Shown here piece by piece: positions 10,428 to 21,100 of a DNA stretch of 64,000 nucleotides. A program made the translations under genes and the position numbers. The number at the start of each line of letters is the position of its first letter. The first letter of the stretch is position 1. Source of the stretch: an uncultured Clostridium sp. (lineage in GTDB: Bacteria; Bacillota_A; Clostridia; TANB77; CAG-508); contig CAOJZU010000006.1 of the NCBI GenBank assembly GCA_948466265.1, forward strand, positions 1 through 64,000. Reading direction: 5' to 3'. The notes beneath the pieces are model-generated. The model was not told the DNA's origin. It saw nothing but the letters and a program-made list of their open reading frames with translations, and did not search any database.

Positions 10428-11793
10428 TTATGCATATTTGTATTTTTTTCTATTTAAAATTAAAAATATTACACTTACAATTAGTGCTAAAATTTCCGCA
10501 AATACGACTGAAAGCCAAATTCCATCAAGTCCAAATATTGCAGGTAATAAAAATATCATTATTATTTGGAATACCAAGGTTCTTAAAAATGATATAGCCG
10601 CTGAAACTGCTCCATTATTTAATGCTGTAAAGAATGATGAGCTGAATATATTAAATCCACTTATTATATAAGATAAAGAAAATAATCTTATAGCTCTTAC
10701 TGTCATTTCTAAAAGTTCTAGATCATAACTTACAAATATTCCTGCAAGTACTCTTGATAGTATTTCTGCTGCTCCTGTCATTATAATTGAAGTTACTGCA
10801 ATAATTTTCAAGCTCTTTTTTAGTAAACTTTTTAATTCATCAAAATTTTCTGCTCCATAATTATATCCTATAATTGGTGCTGTTCCTATTGAATATCCTA
10901 GATATGTTCCAACAAATATGAATCCAACATACATTATAATCCCATATGAAGCAACTCCATTTGCTCCTGCATATTTCATAAGTTGCATGTTAAATAGCAT
11001 GTTAACAAGTGACATTGATAAATTTGTTAACATTTCAGATGATCCATTAGCACAAGCTTGTAATATTGGTTTTAGTTCAAACTTCGCCTTTGTTAATTTT
11101 AGCTTACTATTATTTTTACGAGCAAAATATACTAGAGGAATTATTCCTCCGAATGGTTTGGCTTATTCCTGTTGCAATTGCTGCTCCAAATAGACCCATT
11201 TTAAATACATAAATAAATAAAAAATCTAATATCATATTTGTAGCTCCTGTAATAATAGAAATTACAAGTCCAAATGTTGGTTTTTCAGCAACAATTAAAA
11301 AGCTTTGAAAGCAATTTTGTAAAACAAATGGAACTAAAAATATAATTAATGTCCTTCCATAAATTGTACAATACTCAAGCATAGCTTCATCTGCACCTAG
11401 AAGCTTTGATGCAGGTCTAACTACTATAACACCAATAACAGCAAATATAGTTCCTATTATTATTAGTAAGTACACTAACATTGAAAAATACCTATTTGCT
11501 CTGTCTCTGTCGCCTTCCCCCAATGTTTTTGAAACTAAAGCACTTCCTCCTGTCCCAAGCATAAATCCTATAGTTCCTATTATCATTAATGCTGGCATTA
11601 CTAAATTAACTGCTGCAAAAGCTTCAGTTCCAACAACATTAGAAACAAATATGCCATCTACTACTCCATAAATTGATGTAAATATCATCATTATTATTGT
11701 TGGTATTGTAAATTTTATTAATTTTTTATATGTAAAGTGTTCTGATAATCCTATTTTCATTTTGTATCTTATGTTAGTATATTTATCTAACAT
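10428..11793 (-). CDS. MATE family multidrug efflux pump (1 CGG +1 site)
   Basis: This 454-residue protein has twelve predicted membrane segments and the MATE repeat, including FVSNVVGTEAFAAVN near the start. It expels cationic drugs using Na+ or H+. The in-frame CGG at 11149-11151 splits the standard reading. The +1 step gives ISQTIGGIIPLVYF, the usual MATE sequence in this loop. Two other CGG triplets (FAEIL, VSAAIS) are out of phase and harmless. The start overlaps the stop of the kinase-like gene, implying one operon. Confidence 0.9.
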
Positions 11794-12416
11794 TTACTCC
11801 TTTCTTTATTTTCAAACCAATTTTTAATGTATTCTGCAAGTGAAGGGATAATTTCTTTTATACTAATTTCTGAAGTATTTATGCAAAGATTGTAGTTTTC
11901 TTTATCTCCCCATTCTAAATTAGAAATTATTTTATGATAATTTTTCCTACCCTTATCTATTTGTATAATCTGATTTTTTATTTCCTTATCTGTAAGATTT
12001 TCATTTTCTTTTGATTTTTCATGGCATCTTTTAATCTTTGTTTCCATATCTGCATAAACAAATATATTCATTGGATTATATTCTTCTAGAATAGCATTTG
12101 CTCCTCTTCCTACAATAACTAAGTCTCCTTGTTTTGCAATTTCTTTTAATACTTTTGACATAGCAACTAAGATTTCTGTCTGATTACTTTGTAAATTAGA
12201 GTATGTAAGAAAAGATCTTGCAAATTTATAAGAATATGGTACCACTCCTTTTTCAGAAGAGTTTGCAACATATTCTTCTGAAAGACCTGTTTTCCTTGCG
12301 ATTTCAGTTATAATTTCACGGTCATAATAGCCTATTTTTAGTTCTTCTGCAAGTCTTTTGCCAATTTCTCTTCCTCCGCTTCCAAATTCTCTACTAATTG
12401 TAATAATTCTATTCAT
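11787..12416 (-). CDS. Cytidylate kinase-like P-loop protein
   Basis: This 209-residue protein has the P-loop ISREFGSGGREIG near the start, then YYDREII and a VIVGRGA strand, as in the cytidylate kinase-like family (AAA_26). The substrate is unknown; a nucleotide kinase role is inferred. The start at 12416 is chosen because AGGAGG lies seven bases upstream. An ATG six bases earlier is too close to it. The gene overlaps the MATE gene by seven bases. CGG at FGSGG is out of phase. A long structured leader precedes it. Confidence 0.85.
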   Translation of the reverse strand: MNRIITISREFGSGGREIGKRLAEELKIGYYDREIITEIARKTGLSEEYVANSSEKGVVPYSYKFARSFLTYSNLQSNQTEILVAMSKVLKEIAKQGDLVIVGRGANAILEEYNPMNIFVYADMETKIKRCHEKSKENENLTDKEIKNQIIQIDKGRKNYHKIISNLEWGDKENYNLCINTSEISIKEIIPSLAEYIKNWFENKERSKC

Positions 12417-12568
12417 ATGCATTCCTCCTTTTAGGTCAAAAAAATAGCCCAATTATTTTTTTAAATAACCGAGCGCACTCAGGCATCTTATTCGACATAA
12501 AATTGATAATTCAATTCTTGCGTTGCGACGCAACTGTCCTCCGATGGCTTATATTCAATTACTTAATA
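12417..12568 (-). other. Structured untranslated leader of the kinase-like/MATE operon
   Basis: From the promoter at 12571-12596 a leader of about 150 bases runs to the start codon. It contains a GC-rich hairpin (TTGCGTCGCAACGCAA) and a second stem around CCTGAG/CTCGG, followed by GGGCTATTTTTTT. It could be an attenuator or riboswitch, but I cannot assign it to a known class. Confidence 0.4.
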
Positions 12569-12570
12569 TA

Positions 12571-12596
12571 CAGTATTTTTTTATTTTTGTCAATAC
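12571..12596 (-). promoter_or_regulatory. Promoter of the kinase-like/MATE operon
   Basis: TTGACA, a 17-base spacer and TATATT lie on the minus strand, followed by the long leader. Confidence 0.65.
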
Positions 12597-12601
12597 ATTT
12601 T

Positions 12602-14023
12602 TTATTCTACTGCTCTAATTTTTATTTCAGTGTTTCTACCATTCATATTAGCACTAAAAATATATATCGGAACATAATATCCTTTTGAGTCTAATAAATA
12701 GCTAAGTTTTGCATCTCCAAAACTTATATCTTTTATTTTAATACCTATATTATATTCGTCATACTTAAATTTTCCTTCTAAAATTTTGTTATATGCTTCT
12801 TCTTCGCTTATTATCTCTTTACTAGCTACTTTCTTATATTCTATTATATTATTTGTAATCCTTTTTACAGTATTATCTTCATAATATACACAGGCTAAAT
12901 TCCCATCTATTAATTTTTCTCCTTGAAGTTCCATATCTATTGAAAATGCATAGTTTCCATCTTTTTCTTCCTTAAATGTAGCATTTTCTGGTACTTTTAC
13001 TCCTATCTTTTCAAGAGCTTTTTCGATTTCTTCTCTGCTTGATCCTGCTTTTACTTTTATTTCTTTTTTATCATCATACGAAAAATTTGAGAAATCTGTG
13101 TATGAATATGTTCCCCCCTTATAGTCTATCCATACACTATATCCGCTTTCTTCCTTACTATTAGAATAATATACTGCTGTATTTTCATAAATGTCTATGC
13201 GACTTTTGTCTAAAGTAGTTCCCATATTCTCAAATATTTTTTCTGCTATTCTTCTTGTTTCTTCCTCAGTTAATGTCTTTTTATAGAAAATATCTTGATT
13301 TGTTCTATCTTTTGAATATTCAGTTTGTTTTTCTATGTTTATATTTTTCATATTAACTTTGTAATTATACTCAATAGGTAAGTTTCCTAATTCTTGGATT
13401 TCATATTTTATATATATCAAAGCGAAAAAAGTAATTACAAGTAATATAGGTAAAGCATAAATTGCTATATATTTTCTGTTTTGCTTTTTCATTATGTTTT
13501 TGTATATCATAAACAGTAAATACCCAATTAATGTTCCAATTGTATTATTAAATATATCGTCTATTTCAAATATTCCCACTCTAGTTAGGTACTGTATTGT
13601 TTCAATCGCTAATGTTACTAAAAAACCAATTGAAATTACTATATAACTTTTCTTTAGCTTGTTTGAATATATAGGTAATAAAAATCCTAATGGAACAAAT
13701 AATAAAATATTTAAAACTATATTTCTAAATAATGATATTTCCATTTTGTTATATGCTTCTCTATATGAACTAAAAAGATGTAAGTTTGTATTACCATATA
13801 ATCCTGTGCGATTTAAAAATACAGCACCTAGAACAACAATTATATAAACTACACTTATACTATATAAACCTAATCTTTTTTTGTTTATAGTCTTTTTCCC
13901 ATTCATTAGTTTCCTATAAATTACTTTATATCCTATAAAAAATAGTACTCCTAAAAATGTAAGCAAAACTACTGCAAGCATTATATATTCTTTTAATAAT
14001 GAAATTATACTAGATATCTCCAT
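12602..14023 (-). CDS. VanZ-like membrane protein with C-terminal PepSY-like region, 473 aa
   Basis: Residues 10 to about 215 form six membrane segments with the VanZ signature (FLNRTGLYGN, NILLFVPLGFLLP, IETIQYLTRVGIFEIDDIFN). The remaining 250 residues are extracellular and hold PepSY-like repeats such as EETRRIAEKI and SEEEAYNKIL. VanZ proteins confer low-level glycopeptide resistance; the fused domain suggests an envelope role. The gene is intact; the only CGG (EESGYS) is out of phase. It lies ten bases after the TIM-barrel gene. Confidence 0.8.
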   Translation of the reverse strand: MEISSIISLLKEYIMLAVVLLTFLGVLFFIGYKVIYRKLMNGKKTINKKRLGLYSISVVYIIVVLGAVFLNRTGLYGNTNLHLFSSYREAYNKMEISLFRNIVLNILLFVPLGFLLPIYSNKLKKSYIVISIGFLVTLAIETIQYLTRVGIFEIDDIFNNTIGTLIGYLLFMIYKNIMKKQNRKYIAIYALPILLVITFFALIYIKYEIQELGNLPIEYNYKVNMKNINIEKQTEYSKDRTNQDIFYKKTLTEEETRRIAEKIFENMGTTLDKSRIDIYENTAVYYSNSKEESGYSVWIDYKGGTYSYTDFSNFSYDDKKEIKVKAGSSREEIEKALEKIGVKVPENATFKEEKDGNYAFSIDMELQGEKLIDGNLACVYYEDNTVKRITNNIIEYKKVASKEIISEEEAYNKILEGKFKYDEYNIGIKIKDISFGDAKLSYLLDSKGYYVPIYIFSANMNGRNTEIKIRAVE

Positions 14024-14033
14024 ATATTACCCT

Positions 14034-14855
14034 CTAATTTCTTTCATCCAAATCATAATTTTCGTCTCCAAAAATCTCTGCAATTTTTTGGCCTCTTTTA
14101 AATGCCTCTAAATAAAATTGGTCAAGAGTTAGTTTATTTAGATATTCTCCTCTATATACTGGGTTCATCGTTACTGGTCCTCTATACTTAAGCAGTTTTA
14201 GTTTTTCTGTTATTGGTCTCCATTTTATCGTTCCATCAAATGGTAATAAATGAGAATCTTCTGTTCCATCATTATCGTGAAAATTTATTGCAAGTGTCCT
14301 ACTTTGACCAATATAAAATGGAAAATCTTCTTCATTGCTAAATGTATGATAATGTCCTGAATCAAAACATAATCCAGTGTTATAATCTCTGGCAAACCAA
14401 TATGCATCTGCTAGAATTTTAGTATCTTTTGTATTTTCAAATGCAATTAGTAAATTCATTCTTCTTGCATATTGTTCAATTAATTTAAGTCTTTGAAATC
14501 CTACTTCTCTATTTGAGAGTTCTTCATCTCCACGTTCTAAATGCATTACAATCATTGGTATATGATGTAGCTTGGCTTCTCCAAGATTCTTCTTTATTCT
14601 TTTTAATGCTTTATCCCCTTCTTGTCCTTCCTTCCAAAGATTTGTTATGTCTTTATAACTTATATGTGCAAATAATATATTAAGTCCTAATTCCTTACAT
14701 AGTTTTACTTGTTCTTTTTGTCTGATCTCCCACTTTTTTTCATCATACCACTGAACATATACATCTCTAAACCCTGCCTTTTTTACTGCGTGTATTGTTT
14801 CTTCAATAGTTACTCCTTCGTTATAATTTTGAATTCCAATCGCTGGTTTCCTCAT
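14034..14855 (-). CDS. Sugar phosphate isomerase/epimerase-like TIM barrel, 273 aa
   Basis: The sequence follows the AP-endonuclease-2/xylose-isomerase-like barrel, with FAHISY, MIVMHLERG, IAFENT, CFDSGHYHTF and INFHDNDG motifs. These supply the His, Glu and Asp metal ligands. The substrate cannot be assigned. A GGTGATAAA site precedes the ATG. No CGG is present. The VanZ gene follows at ten bases. Confidence 0.8.
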   Translation of the reverse strand: MRKPAIGIQNYNEGVTIEETIHAVKKAGFRDVYVQWYDEKKWEIRQKEQVKLCKELGLNILFAHISYKDITNLWKEGQEGDKALKRIKKNLGEAKLHHIPMIVMHLERGDEELSNREVGFQRLKLIEQYARRMNLLIAFENTKDTKILADAYWFARDYNTGLCFDSGHYHTFSNEEDFPFYIGQSRTLAINFHDNDGTEDSHLLPFDGTIKWRPITEKLKLLKYRGPVTMNPVYRGEYLNKLTLDQFYLEAFKRGQKIAEIFGDENYDLDERN

Positions 14856-14958
14856 TTTATCACCTTCTCTTACTACTTTTCATACTACAAATTTTTATTA
14901 ATTTAATTAAGTGATTATATTTTACCATATGAGTAATTAAAAGTCTATCATTAAAATA

Positions 14959-14994
14959 ACCTTAAATATTATAATTTTCTATAATATTTAAGGT
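14959..14994. repeat. 15-bp inverted repeat, possible terminator
   Basis: ACCTTAAATATTATA and its exact complement flank a six-base loop, between the promoter side of the TIM-barrel gene and the 3' end of the dehydrogenase gene. Only short T runs follow, so it could be a weak terminator or an operator. Confidence 0.5.
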
Positions 14995-15031
14995 ATATGG
15001 CGCATTTTTTGACGTTAATTAATGTTATTTA

Positions 15032-16111
15032 CTATTTTACATATTCATTTAATGGCTTTACTCTATAGTTCAACTCACCAAATTTTTCTGTTGTTACATA
15101 TCCAGGAGCAAAATTAATTACATCTGGAATTCTATTTACAATACTTGCACATGTTAATTCTACTGTTGCTGGTCTTGCAACAACTATACTAGTATTAGGT
15201 TCCCCTTCAATTGTCCATTCATTTTTATCATAATCTTCTTTTGAATATACTTTTCCTATACATTCGCTTTCAATTACAACTCCTTCTTTAGTATTAGTTG
15301 TAACAACTGCACTCATTCCTGTTGCATCTCCAGCTTTTACTGTTGTTCCAAGTGTAGACGAAACAATATCTTCTTTATATGTTTGAGGTATACATTTTTG
15401 TGTTTGAGATGTTACAGTTAATCCTAATTTAGAACAAAGCCATCCATTTACATTCCACATATATGATGGTGCATATTCTCCTGAATTAATTAATTTTTGT
15501 CTTTCCTCATCACTCATTCTATCTACTGATGCAATTTCTTTATCGAATGCATCTAAATCTAAACCTGCTCCATGTGCTTTAGCTAAAGCAATTCCGTAAT
15601 CTTCAACATTATAGCTTGAACTTCCTTTTATTTTCTTTATAGTTTGTGTAGAACCAGCTATACTAGAAATTAGCTGTCCCCAATATATATCTTGATATCC
15701 ACTTCCAGTTATTGTACACCCTGTTTTTTTTGCTAAATCATCTATTTCTTTTGTAAGAGTTGGGTTTGAATTCCATGGGTAAAATGCTTCTTCACATGTA
15801 GATATTGCATTTACTCCTAATTTTGCACATAACATAAATGCATCTTTTATATCACTTAATAAGCTCATTGTTGTAACTATTGCTATATCAGGTTTTACAT
15901 TCTTTATCATTTCTTCTGCATTTTCTAAAGATGTAACTTTAACTCCTTTTGGTTCTATGCCCATTATTTCGCCTATATCTTTTCCAATAACATCAGGATT
16001 TATATCAATTGCGCCTACAATTTCTCCCCCTTTTTCATAAACATAGCGCATAGTATAAACTGCCATTTTCCCTGTACCAAATTGTACAACCTTTACTTTT
16101 CTATCCATCAT
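15032..16111 (-). CDS. ord: 2,4-diaminopentanoate dehydrogenase-like protein, 359 aa
   Basis: The N-terminal Rossmann motif QFGTGKMAVYTMRY binds NAD(P). The rest matches the ornithine-fermentation enzyme that oxidatively deaminates 2,4-diaminopentanoate (STCEEAFYPW, SGYQDIYWG, NFAPGYVTTEKFG). The length is typical. The gene stands alone, without the ornithine aminomutase or thiolase genes that normally accompany it. The gene is intact; CGG in VEDYGIA is out of phase. An AAGGAGA site lies about ten bases before the ATG at 16108; the GTG/ATG at 16111 is the alternative start. Confidence 0.85.
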   Translation of the reverse strand: MMDRKVKVVQFGTGKMAVYTMRYVYEKGGEIVGAIDINPDVIGKDIGEIMGIEPKGVKVTSLENAEEMIKNVKPDIAIVTTMSLLSDIKDAFMLCAKLGVNAISTCEEAFYPWNSNPTLTKEIDDLAKKTGCTITGSGYQDIYWGQLISSIAGSTQTIKKIKGSSSYNVEDYGIALAKAHGAGLDLDAFDKEIASVDRMSDEERQKLINSGEYAPSYMWNVNGWLCSKLGLTVTSQTQKCIPQTYKEDIVSSTLGTTVKAGDATGMSAVVTTNTKEGVVIESECIGKVYSKEDYDKNEWTIEGEPNTSIVVARPATVELTCASIVNRIPDVINFAPGYVTTEKFGELNYRVKPLNEYVK

Positions 16112-16146
16112 AAAAATTTTCTCCTTTTCTTCTGATTTATATCAAG

Positions 16147-16199
16147 ATTATACACCATAAACTTAAAATTATGCAATATGCTTTTTAGTTTATGGTGTA
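16147..16199 (-). promoter_or_regulatory. Promoter of the dehydrogenase gene with inverted repeat
   Basis: TTGCAT, an 18-base spacer and TATAAT (16147-16152) lie on the minus strand. An inverted repeat (ACACCATAAACT / AGTTTATGGTGT, 16152-16163 and 16187-16198) brackets the promoter core. This could be a looped operator. It may also act as the 3' hairpin of the upstream DedA gene. Confidence 0.55.
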
Positions 16200-16206
16200 T
16201 GTGCTT

Positions 16207-16894
16207 TCATATATATTTTTCTTTTCTATTAAAAAAGTAAAGTATAATACCTGCAAATGCAAATGTAATCCCGTAAGTCACTCCTATAACTACCCAATTT
16301 CCATCTACTAAGTTACTTCCTGCAATTGTTGAAGATATGATTGATGGAAATCTTGCAAATGTAGAAATAAGTAAAAATTTTACAGGTTTAATTGGAAGCA
16401 AGCCTGCAACATATACAAATAAATCTTTAGGCGTTCCTGGTATGAAAAATAATATAAAAAGAATTGTATATACTTTTTTAGGATCAGAAAACATCTTTGA
16501 ATTTTCTATTTTCTCTATTTTTTCTTTTGATATAAAACTATATAAAAATCCTCTTCCAAATTTTCTAACTGCAAAAAATATGACTACACTACTTAAAAAC
16601 GCTCCTAAGAATATAACAAACAGTCCACCTATTGGTCCATATGACATACCAGCAAGTACTTCTACTGGCTCTCCTGGCAAAATTGGTAAAAATATTTGAA
16701 CTACCATAAGTCCTACTATCGTAAATATTCCTTTAGGCCCAAGGCTTTCTATATTTTCCTTAAATGTAGCTCTTCCGTTCTTCTGTCGATATGCTTTTGA
16801 ATATTGGTAAAAGCTGCACTGTTAAAAATACCATAATTAGTACAAATGCTATTAATACTATTAATTTAAATATCTTAATTTTTTTATCTTTCAT
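16207..16894 (-). CDS. DedA/TVP38-TMEM64 family membrane protein (1 CGG +1 site)
   Basis: This 228-residue protein has an N-terminal membrane segment, the SNARE-associated core (LPGEPVEVLAGMSYGPIGG) and FFIPGTPKD. These proteins are thought to move lipids across the membrane. The first 39 codons, from the ATG at 16894, are in a different frame from the rest. The in-frame CGG at 16775-16777, read with a +1 step, joins them as STEEGRATFKEN. The start follows GGAG. Automatic annotation would report only the C-terminal part. Confidence 0.88.
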
Positions 16895-17006
16895 ATATTT
16901 CTCCGTTTTTTTCTTTTAACTTGTTTATTATTATAACATAAGTTTATTAAGAAAAAACATATAAGAAATTAATTTTTTCTTAAATTATATATCTTCATTT
17001 ACTATC

Positions 17007-17028
17007 GACTTCATTTTGATATTCAGCA
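17007..17028 (+). repeat. 22-bp repeat, copy 1
   Basis: This 22-bp sequence is identical to 56234-56255. Here it is intergenic, directly upstream of the lipoprotein promoter. The other copy forms the first codons of a small ORF. Both sit beside plus-strand genes with a foreign look. Confidence 0.6.
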
Positions 17029-17036
17029 AATTTCAG

Positions 17037-17065
17037 TTGATTTTTTATGTAAATTATTATATAAT
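17037..17065 (+). promoter_or_regulatory. Promoter upstream of the lipoprotein gene
   Basis: TTGATT (17037-17042), a 17-base spacer and a perfect TATAAT (17060-17065) lie on the plus strand. The predicted start site lies at the base of a small terminator-like hairpin. Confidence 0.75.
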
Positions 17066-17069
17066 ATCA

Positions 17070-17099
17070 AAGAATGTTTGAATCTAACATTCTTTTTTA
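17070..17099 (+). terminator. Terminator-like hairpin at the transcription start
   Basis: AGAATGTT and AACATTCT form an 8-bp stem followed by six T, beginning within a few bases of the predicted start site. It could attenuate the lipoprotein gene or end a very short RNA. Confidence 0.5.
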
Positions 17100-17186
17100 G
17101 ATAAACTCTTACTTGATTTTTAAGTATTGTTTATTAAAAATGCATATTGGCAATCAAATAAAAAACGAAAGGTTGGTAAAAACACA

Positions 17187-18119
17187 ATGAAAAAAGTAAC
17201 ATCAATTATCCTTTGTACATTTCTTCTTATATGTCTTACATCTTGTGGTGAACAGACTGAAAGCGAAGACCTTCTGACTGAAGATGATGTTAAGAGTACC
17301 ACATCTCTTAGTGAAGCATTTAATTATTCATTTACAGAAGGCTATAATACAGGTTTTAAGGAAGGAGTCTCTAGTCAGTCTGTTAAACAAAACGAAGAAA
17401 CTGATAATCATAAAAAGGAAGCCATTTATTACAAAGCAAAAGATTACTATCTAAATAGTGACTGGGACGGATATCCTACTATATTAGATGGGCACACTAT
17501 TGAACTTAGTAGAAGTTCCGGCGAAATTCTCATTGATGGATATCTTGTTCATCAAGAGAATTTGGACTTACCAGAAGATTTGGATACTACAGCATTTGAT
17601 AGTAACTTATGGTATGTTCCTTATTTTGGAAATGCTGTTATCCAAGATCAAGTTTTAAAAATCTACAGGAAAGGAGAACTTTTTACTCTTCCTGGTGGAG
17701 AATTGGTTTATGATGGGATCGATCTAAATCATTATACACCTATCAGCTATTTTCTTCGTCCTTATGAAGAGTATAATAAGCTTTTCCTACTTGTAACAGC
17801 TGTACCAAATGATGTTCTTGATGAATACGGTATCGAGTATCTTAATGAGCTTGTTGGCGAAGGCTTTCCTTTATACTATAGCGAATGGAATGATACTGAT
17901 ACCCCACTTGCTGACGCAAAACGATATCTGTATGTTTTCCCAAACTCCACTGCTTCCAAAGTTGAACTCGTTTCAGAAGTTAAGGACTGGATGATTTGGC
18001 AATCTTCAGGCTCACCTGAAGAGTGGTCGTACACAGATGTGTCTGGTATCAAGTGGAAATATCAAAACTCACTTGAAAATTACGGATTTGTTCAGACTAA
18101 ATCTTCTACTTTGAACTAA
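17187..18119 (+). CDS. Hypothetical lipoprotein, 310 aa
   Basis: The N-terminus is a lipoprotein signal (KKVTSIILCTFLL then lipobox LTSC), so the mature protein is anchored by an acylated Cys to the outer face of the membrane. The rest is soluble, acidic and not recognised. The start at 17187 is preferred over an ORF start 60 bases upstream because the signal peptide begins there. Four CGG triplets are all out of phase. The base composition is richer in G and C than its neighbours, hinting at transfer. Confidence 0.7.
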   Translation: MKKVTSIILCTFLLICLTSCGEQTESEDLLTEDDVKSTTSLSEAFNYSFTEGYNTGFKEGVSSQSVKQNEETDNHKKEAIYYKAKDYYLNSDWDGYPTILDGHTIELSRSSGEILIDGYLVHQENLDLPEDLDTTAFDSNLWYVPYFGNAVIQDQVLKIYRKGELFTLPGGELVYDGIDLNHYTPISYFLRPYEEYNKLFLLVTAVPNDVLDEYGIEYLNELVGEGFPLYYSEWNDTDTPLADAKRYLYVFPNSTASKVELVSEVKDWMIWQSSGSPEEWSYTDVSGIKWKYQNSLENYGFVQTKSSTLN

Positions 18120-18140
18120 CTTTTTTCTTGCCAATTATGC

Positions 18141-18176
18141 AAAAAGACGCAAAAAGCTTTGCCTTTTGCGTCTTTT
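18141..18176. terminator. Bidirectional terminator between the lipoprotein gene and carB
   Basis: AAAGACGCAAAA and its complement form a stem with T runs on both sides. It serves the converging lipoprotein and carB genes. Confidence 0.8.
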
Positions 18177-18183
18177 ATATATA

Positions 18184-21100
18184 TTATACTTTTGTTATAT
18201 CAACTACATCAATTTCTTCTTCTGTGTTTATATCCTCAATTGCATCATATAAAGCATTTGCTGTATCTAATGATGTGAAGCATGGTACTTTTGATTCTAC
18301 TGCGAGTCTTCTTATCTTAAATCCGTCTCTGTTTGCTTCTTTTCCCCTTGTTGGAGTATTTATTATAAAGTTAATTTTTCCGAGTTTGTAATAAGTTTGG
18401 TATACTCTCTGCACCTTCCCATATTTTTTCAACAACTTTTGCTTCAATTCCGTTATTTCTAAGTAATGCAGCTGTTCCTTTTGTTGCATATATTCCAAAG
18501 CCTTTATTATATAGCTTTTTAGCAAGTGGAAGCATTTCTTCTTTGTCTTTATCCCTTACAGTTATAAGAACATTTCCGTGTTTTTGGCACTTGTATACCT
18601 GTTCCTATAAATGCTTTTACAATGGCATCTGAGAAGTTTTTAGATACACCTAAAACCTCTCCTGTAGATTTCATTTCAGGGCCTAAACTTGTATCAGCAT
18701 TTTTTATTTTTTCAAATGAGAATACTGGCATTTTTATTGCAATATATTCACTTCTTTTATAAAGCCCTGTTCCATACCCTATATCCTTTAATTTTTCTCC
18801 TAAAATTACTCTAGTTGCAATATCAATTACTGGTAAGTTTGTTACTTTGCTGATATATGGTACTGTTCTACTTGAACGTGGGTTTACTTCTATTATATAT
18901 ACTTCACCTTTGCAAATTATAAACTGAATATTAAGAACTCCGAGTAACATTAAGCTCTTTTGCAATTTTTGTGGTATATTCTACTATTTTTTCCTGATGT
19001 TCTTTGCTTATATTTTGTGTTGGATATACAGATATACTATCTCCTGAGTGAACTCCTGCTCTTTCTAAGTGTTCCATAATTCCTGGTATTAATATATCCT
19101 CTCCATCACATATTGCATCTACTTCTAGCTCTTTTCCAAGCATATATTTATCTACGAGTATTGGATGTTCTTGTACTGTTTTGTTTATTTCATTAATAAA
19201 TTCTGTAATTTCAGCATCGTCATAGGCAATTGCCATTCCTTGTCCGCCTAGTACATATGAAGGTCTGACTAGAACTGGATATTCTAGTTTTCTTGCAACT
19301 TCTATTGCTTCTGCCACTGTATAAACTGTACTTCCCTTTGGTCTTAAGATATCACAGTTATTCAAAGCTTCATCAAAGAGTTCTCTATCTTCTGCTCTAT
19401 CCATATCTTCTTCCTGAGTTCCAAGTATTTTTACTCCCATATCTTTTAAAGCTTTTGTTAGTTTTATCGCAGTTTGTCCACCAAATTGTACTATTGCTCC
19501 AAAAGGCTTCTCTGTATTTACAACATTTTCTACATCTTCTGGTGTTAGAGGCTCAAAGTATAGTTTATCTGCTATATCAAAGTCTGTACTTACCGTTTCT
19601 GGATTGTTATTTATAATTATTGTTTCATAGCCATTTTTCTTTAATGACCATACTGAATGTACACTACAATAATCGAATTCTATTCCCTGTCCTATTCTAA
19701 TTGGACCAGAGCCGAAGTACTAAAACTTTCTTTTTGTTTTTATCTCCACCTGCTTCATTCTCGTCGTCATAGCTAGAATAATAGTATGGTGTTTCTGCAT
19801 CAAATTCAGCAGCACATGTATCAACCATTTTAAATGATGCTTCAATTTTGTTTTCTTTTCTTAATTTCTTTATTTCTTCTACTGAAACTTTAGTAAATCT
19901 TGAAATTACGCTATCTGTAAAGCCATATTTTTTTGCTCTTCTTAATAAGTCTATACTTAAATTCTGAGTTTTTAATTCTTCTTCCATTTTTACTATGTTT
20001 TGTATTTTACCAATAAAGAAAGTATCAATTGTTGTTGCTTCATGTATTTGCTTTTCTTTCATTCCTCTTCTTAAGTTTTCTGCAACTACCCATAAAGTTT
20101 CATTGTCTACAGACTTAAGTTTTTCTCTCATTTGCTCATCTGACAATTCTTTATATTTTGGTAAATATAGACAATCTACATTTTCTTCTAGAGACCTTAT
20201 TGCTTTCATGATACCTGCTTCTAAGTTTTCTGCAATTGCCATTACTTCTCCTGTTGCTTTCATTTGTGTACCAAGTTCACGGCTAGCTGTTAAAAACTTA
20301 TTAAATGGCCACTTTGGCACTTTTACTACAACATAGTCTAAAACTGGCTCAAAACATGCATAAGTTTTTCCTGTTACTGCGTTCTTTATTTCGTCTAAAG
20401 TATATCCAATTGCAATTTTTGTTGCAACTTTTGCAATAGGGTATCCTGTTGCTTTTGATGCTAAAGCTGAAGACCTACTTACTCTCGGGTTTACTTCTAT
20501 TACTGCATATTCAAAGCTATTTGGGTTTAGTGCAAATTGTACATTACATCCACCTTCTATTTTAAGTGCTGAAATTATCTTTATTGCTGATGTTCTAAGC
20601 ATTTGATATTCATTATCTGCAAGTGTTTGTGAAGGTGCAACTACTATACTATCTCCTGTATGTACTCCTACTGGGTTAATATTTTCCATATTACATACTG
20701 TAATACAATTTCCGCTTAGAGTCTCTAATTACTTCATATTCAATTTCTTTCCAGCCTGATATACATTTTTCAATTAATACTTGGCACACTCTTGATAAAT
20801 GAAGTCCATTAGAACATATTTCTCTTAATTGTTCTTCTGTATAGGCAATTCCTCCACCTGTTCCACCTAAAGTATATGCAGGTCTAACAATTACTGGAAG
20901 CCCTATTTCTCTTGAAAAATTTACTGCGTCTTCTACTGTATTTACAACTTTACTTGCAATACATGGTTCATTTATAGATTCCATCATATCTTTAAATGCT
21001 TGTCTATCTTCTGCATTTTTTATACCTTCTGGAGATGTTCCAAGTAACATTATATTTTTTTCTTTTAAGTATCCTACTTCTGCAAGTTCCATTGCAATAT

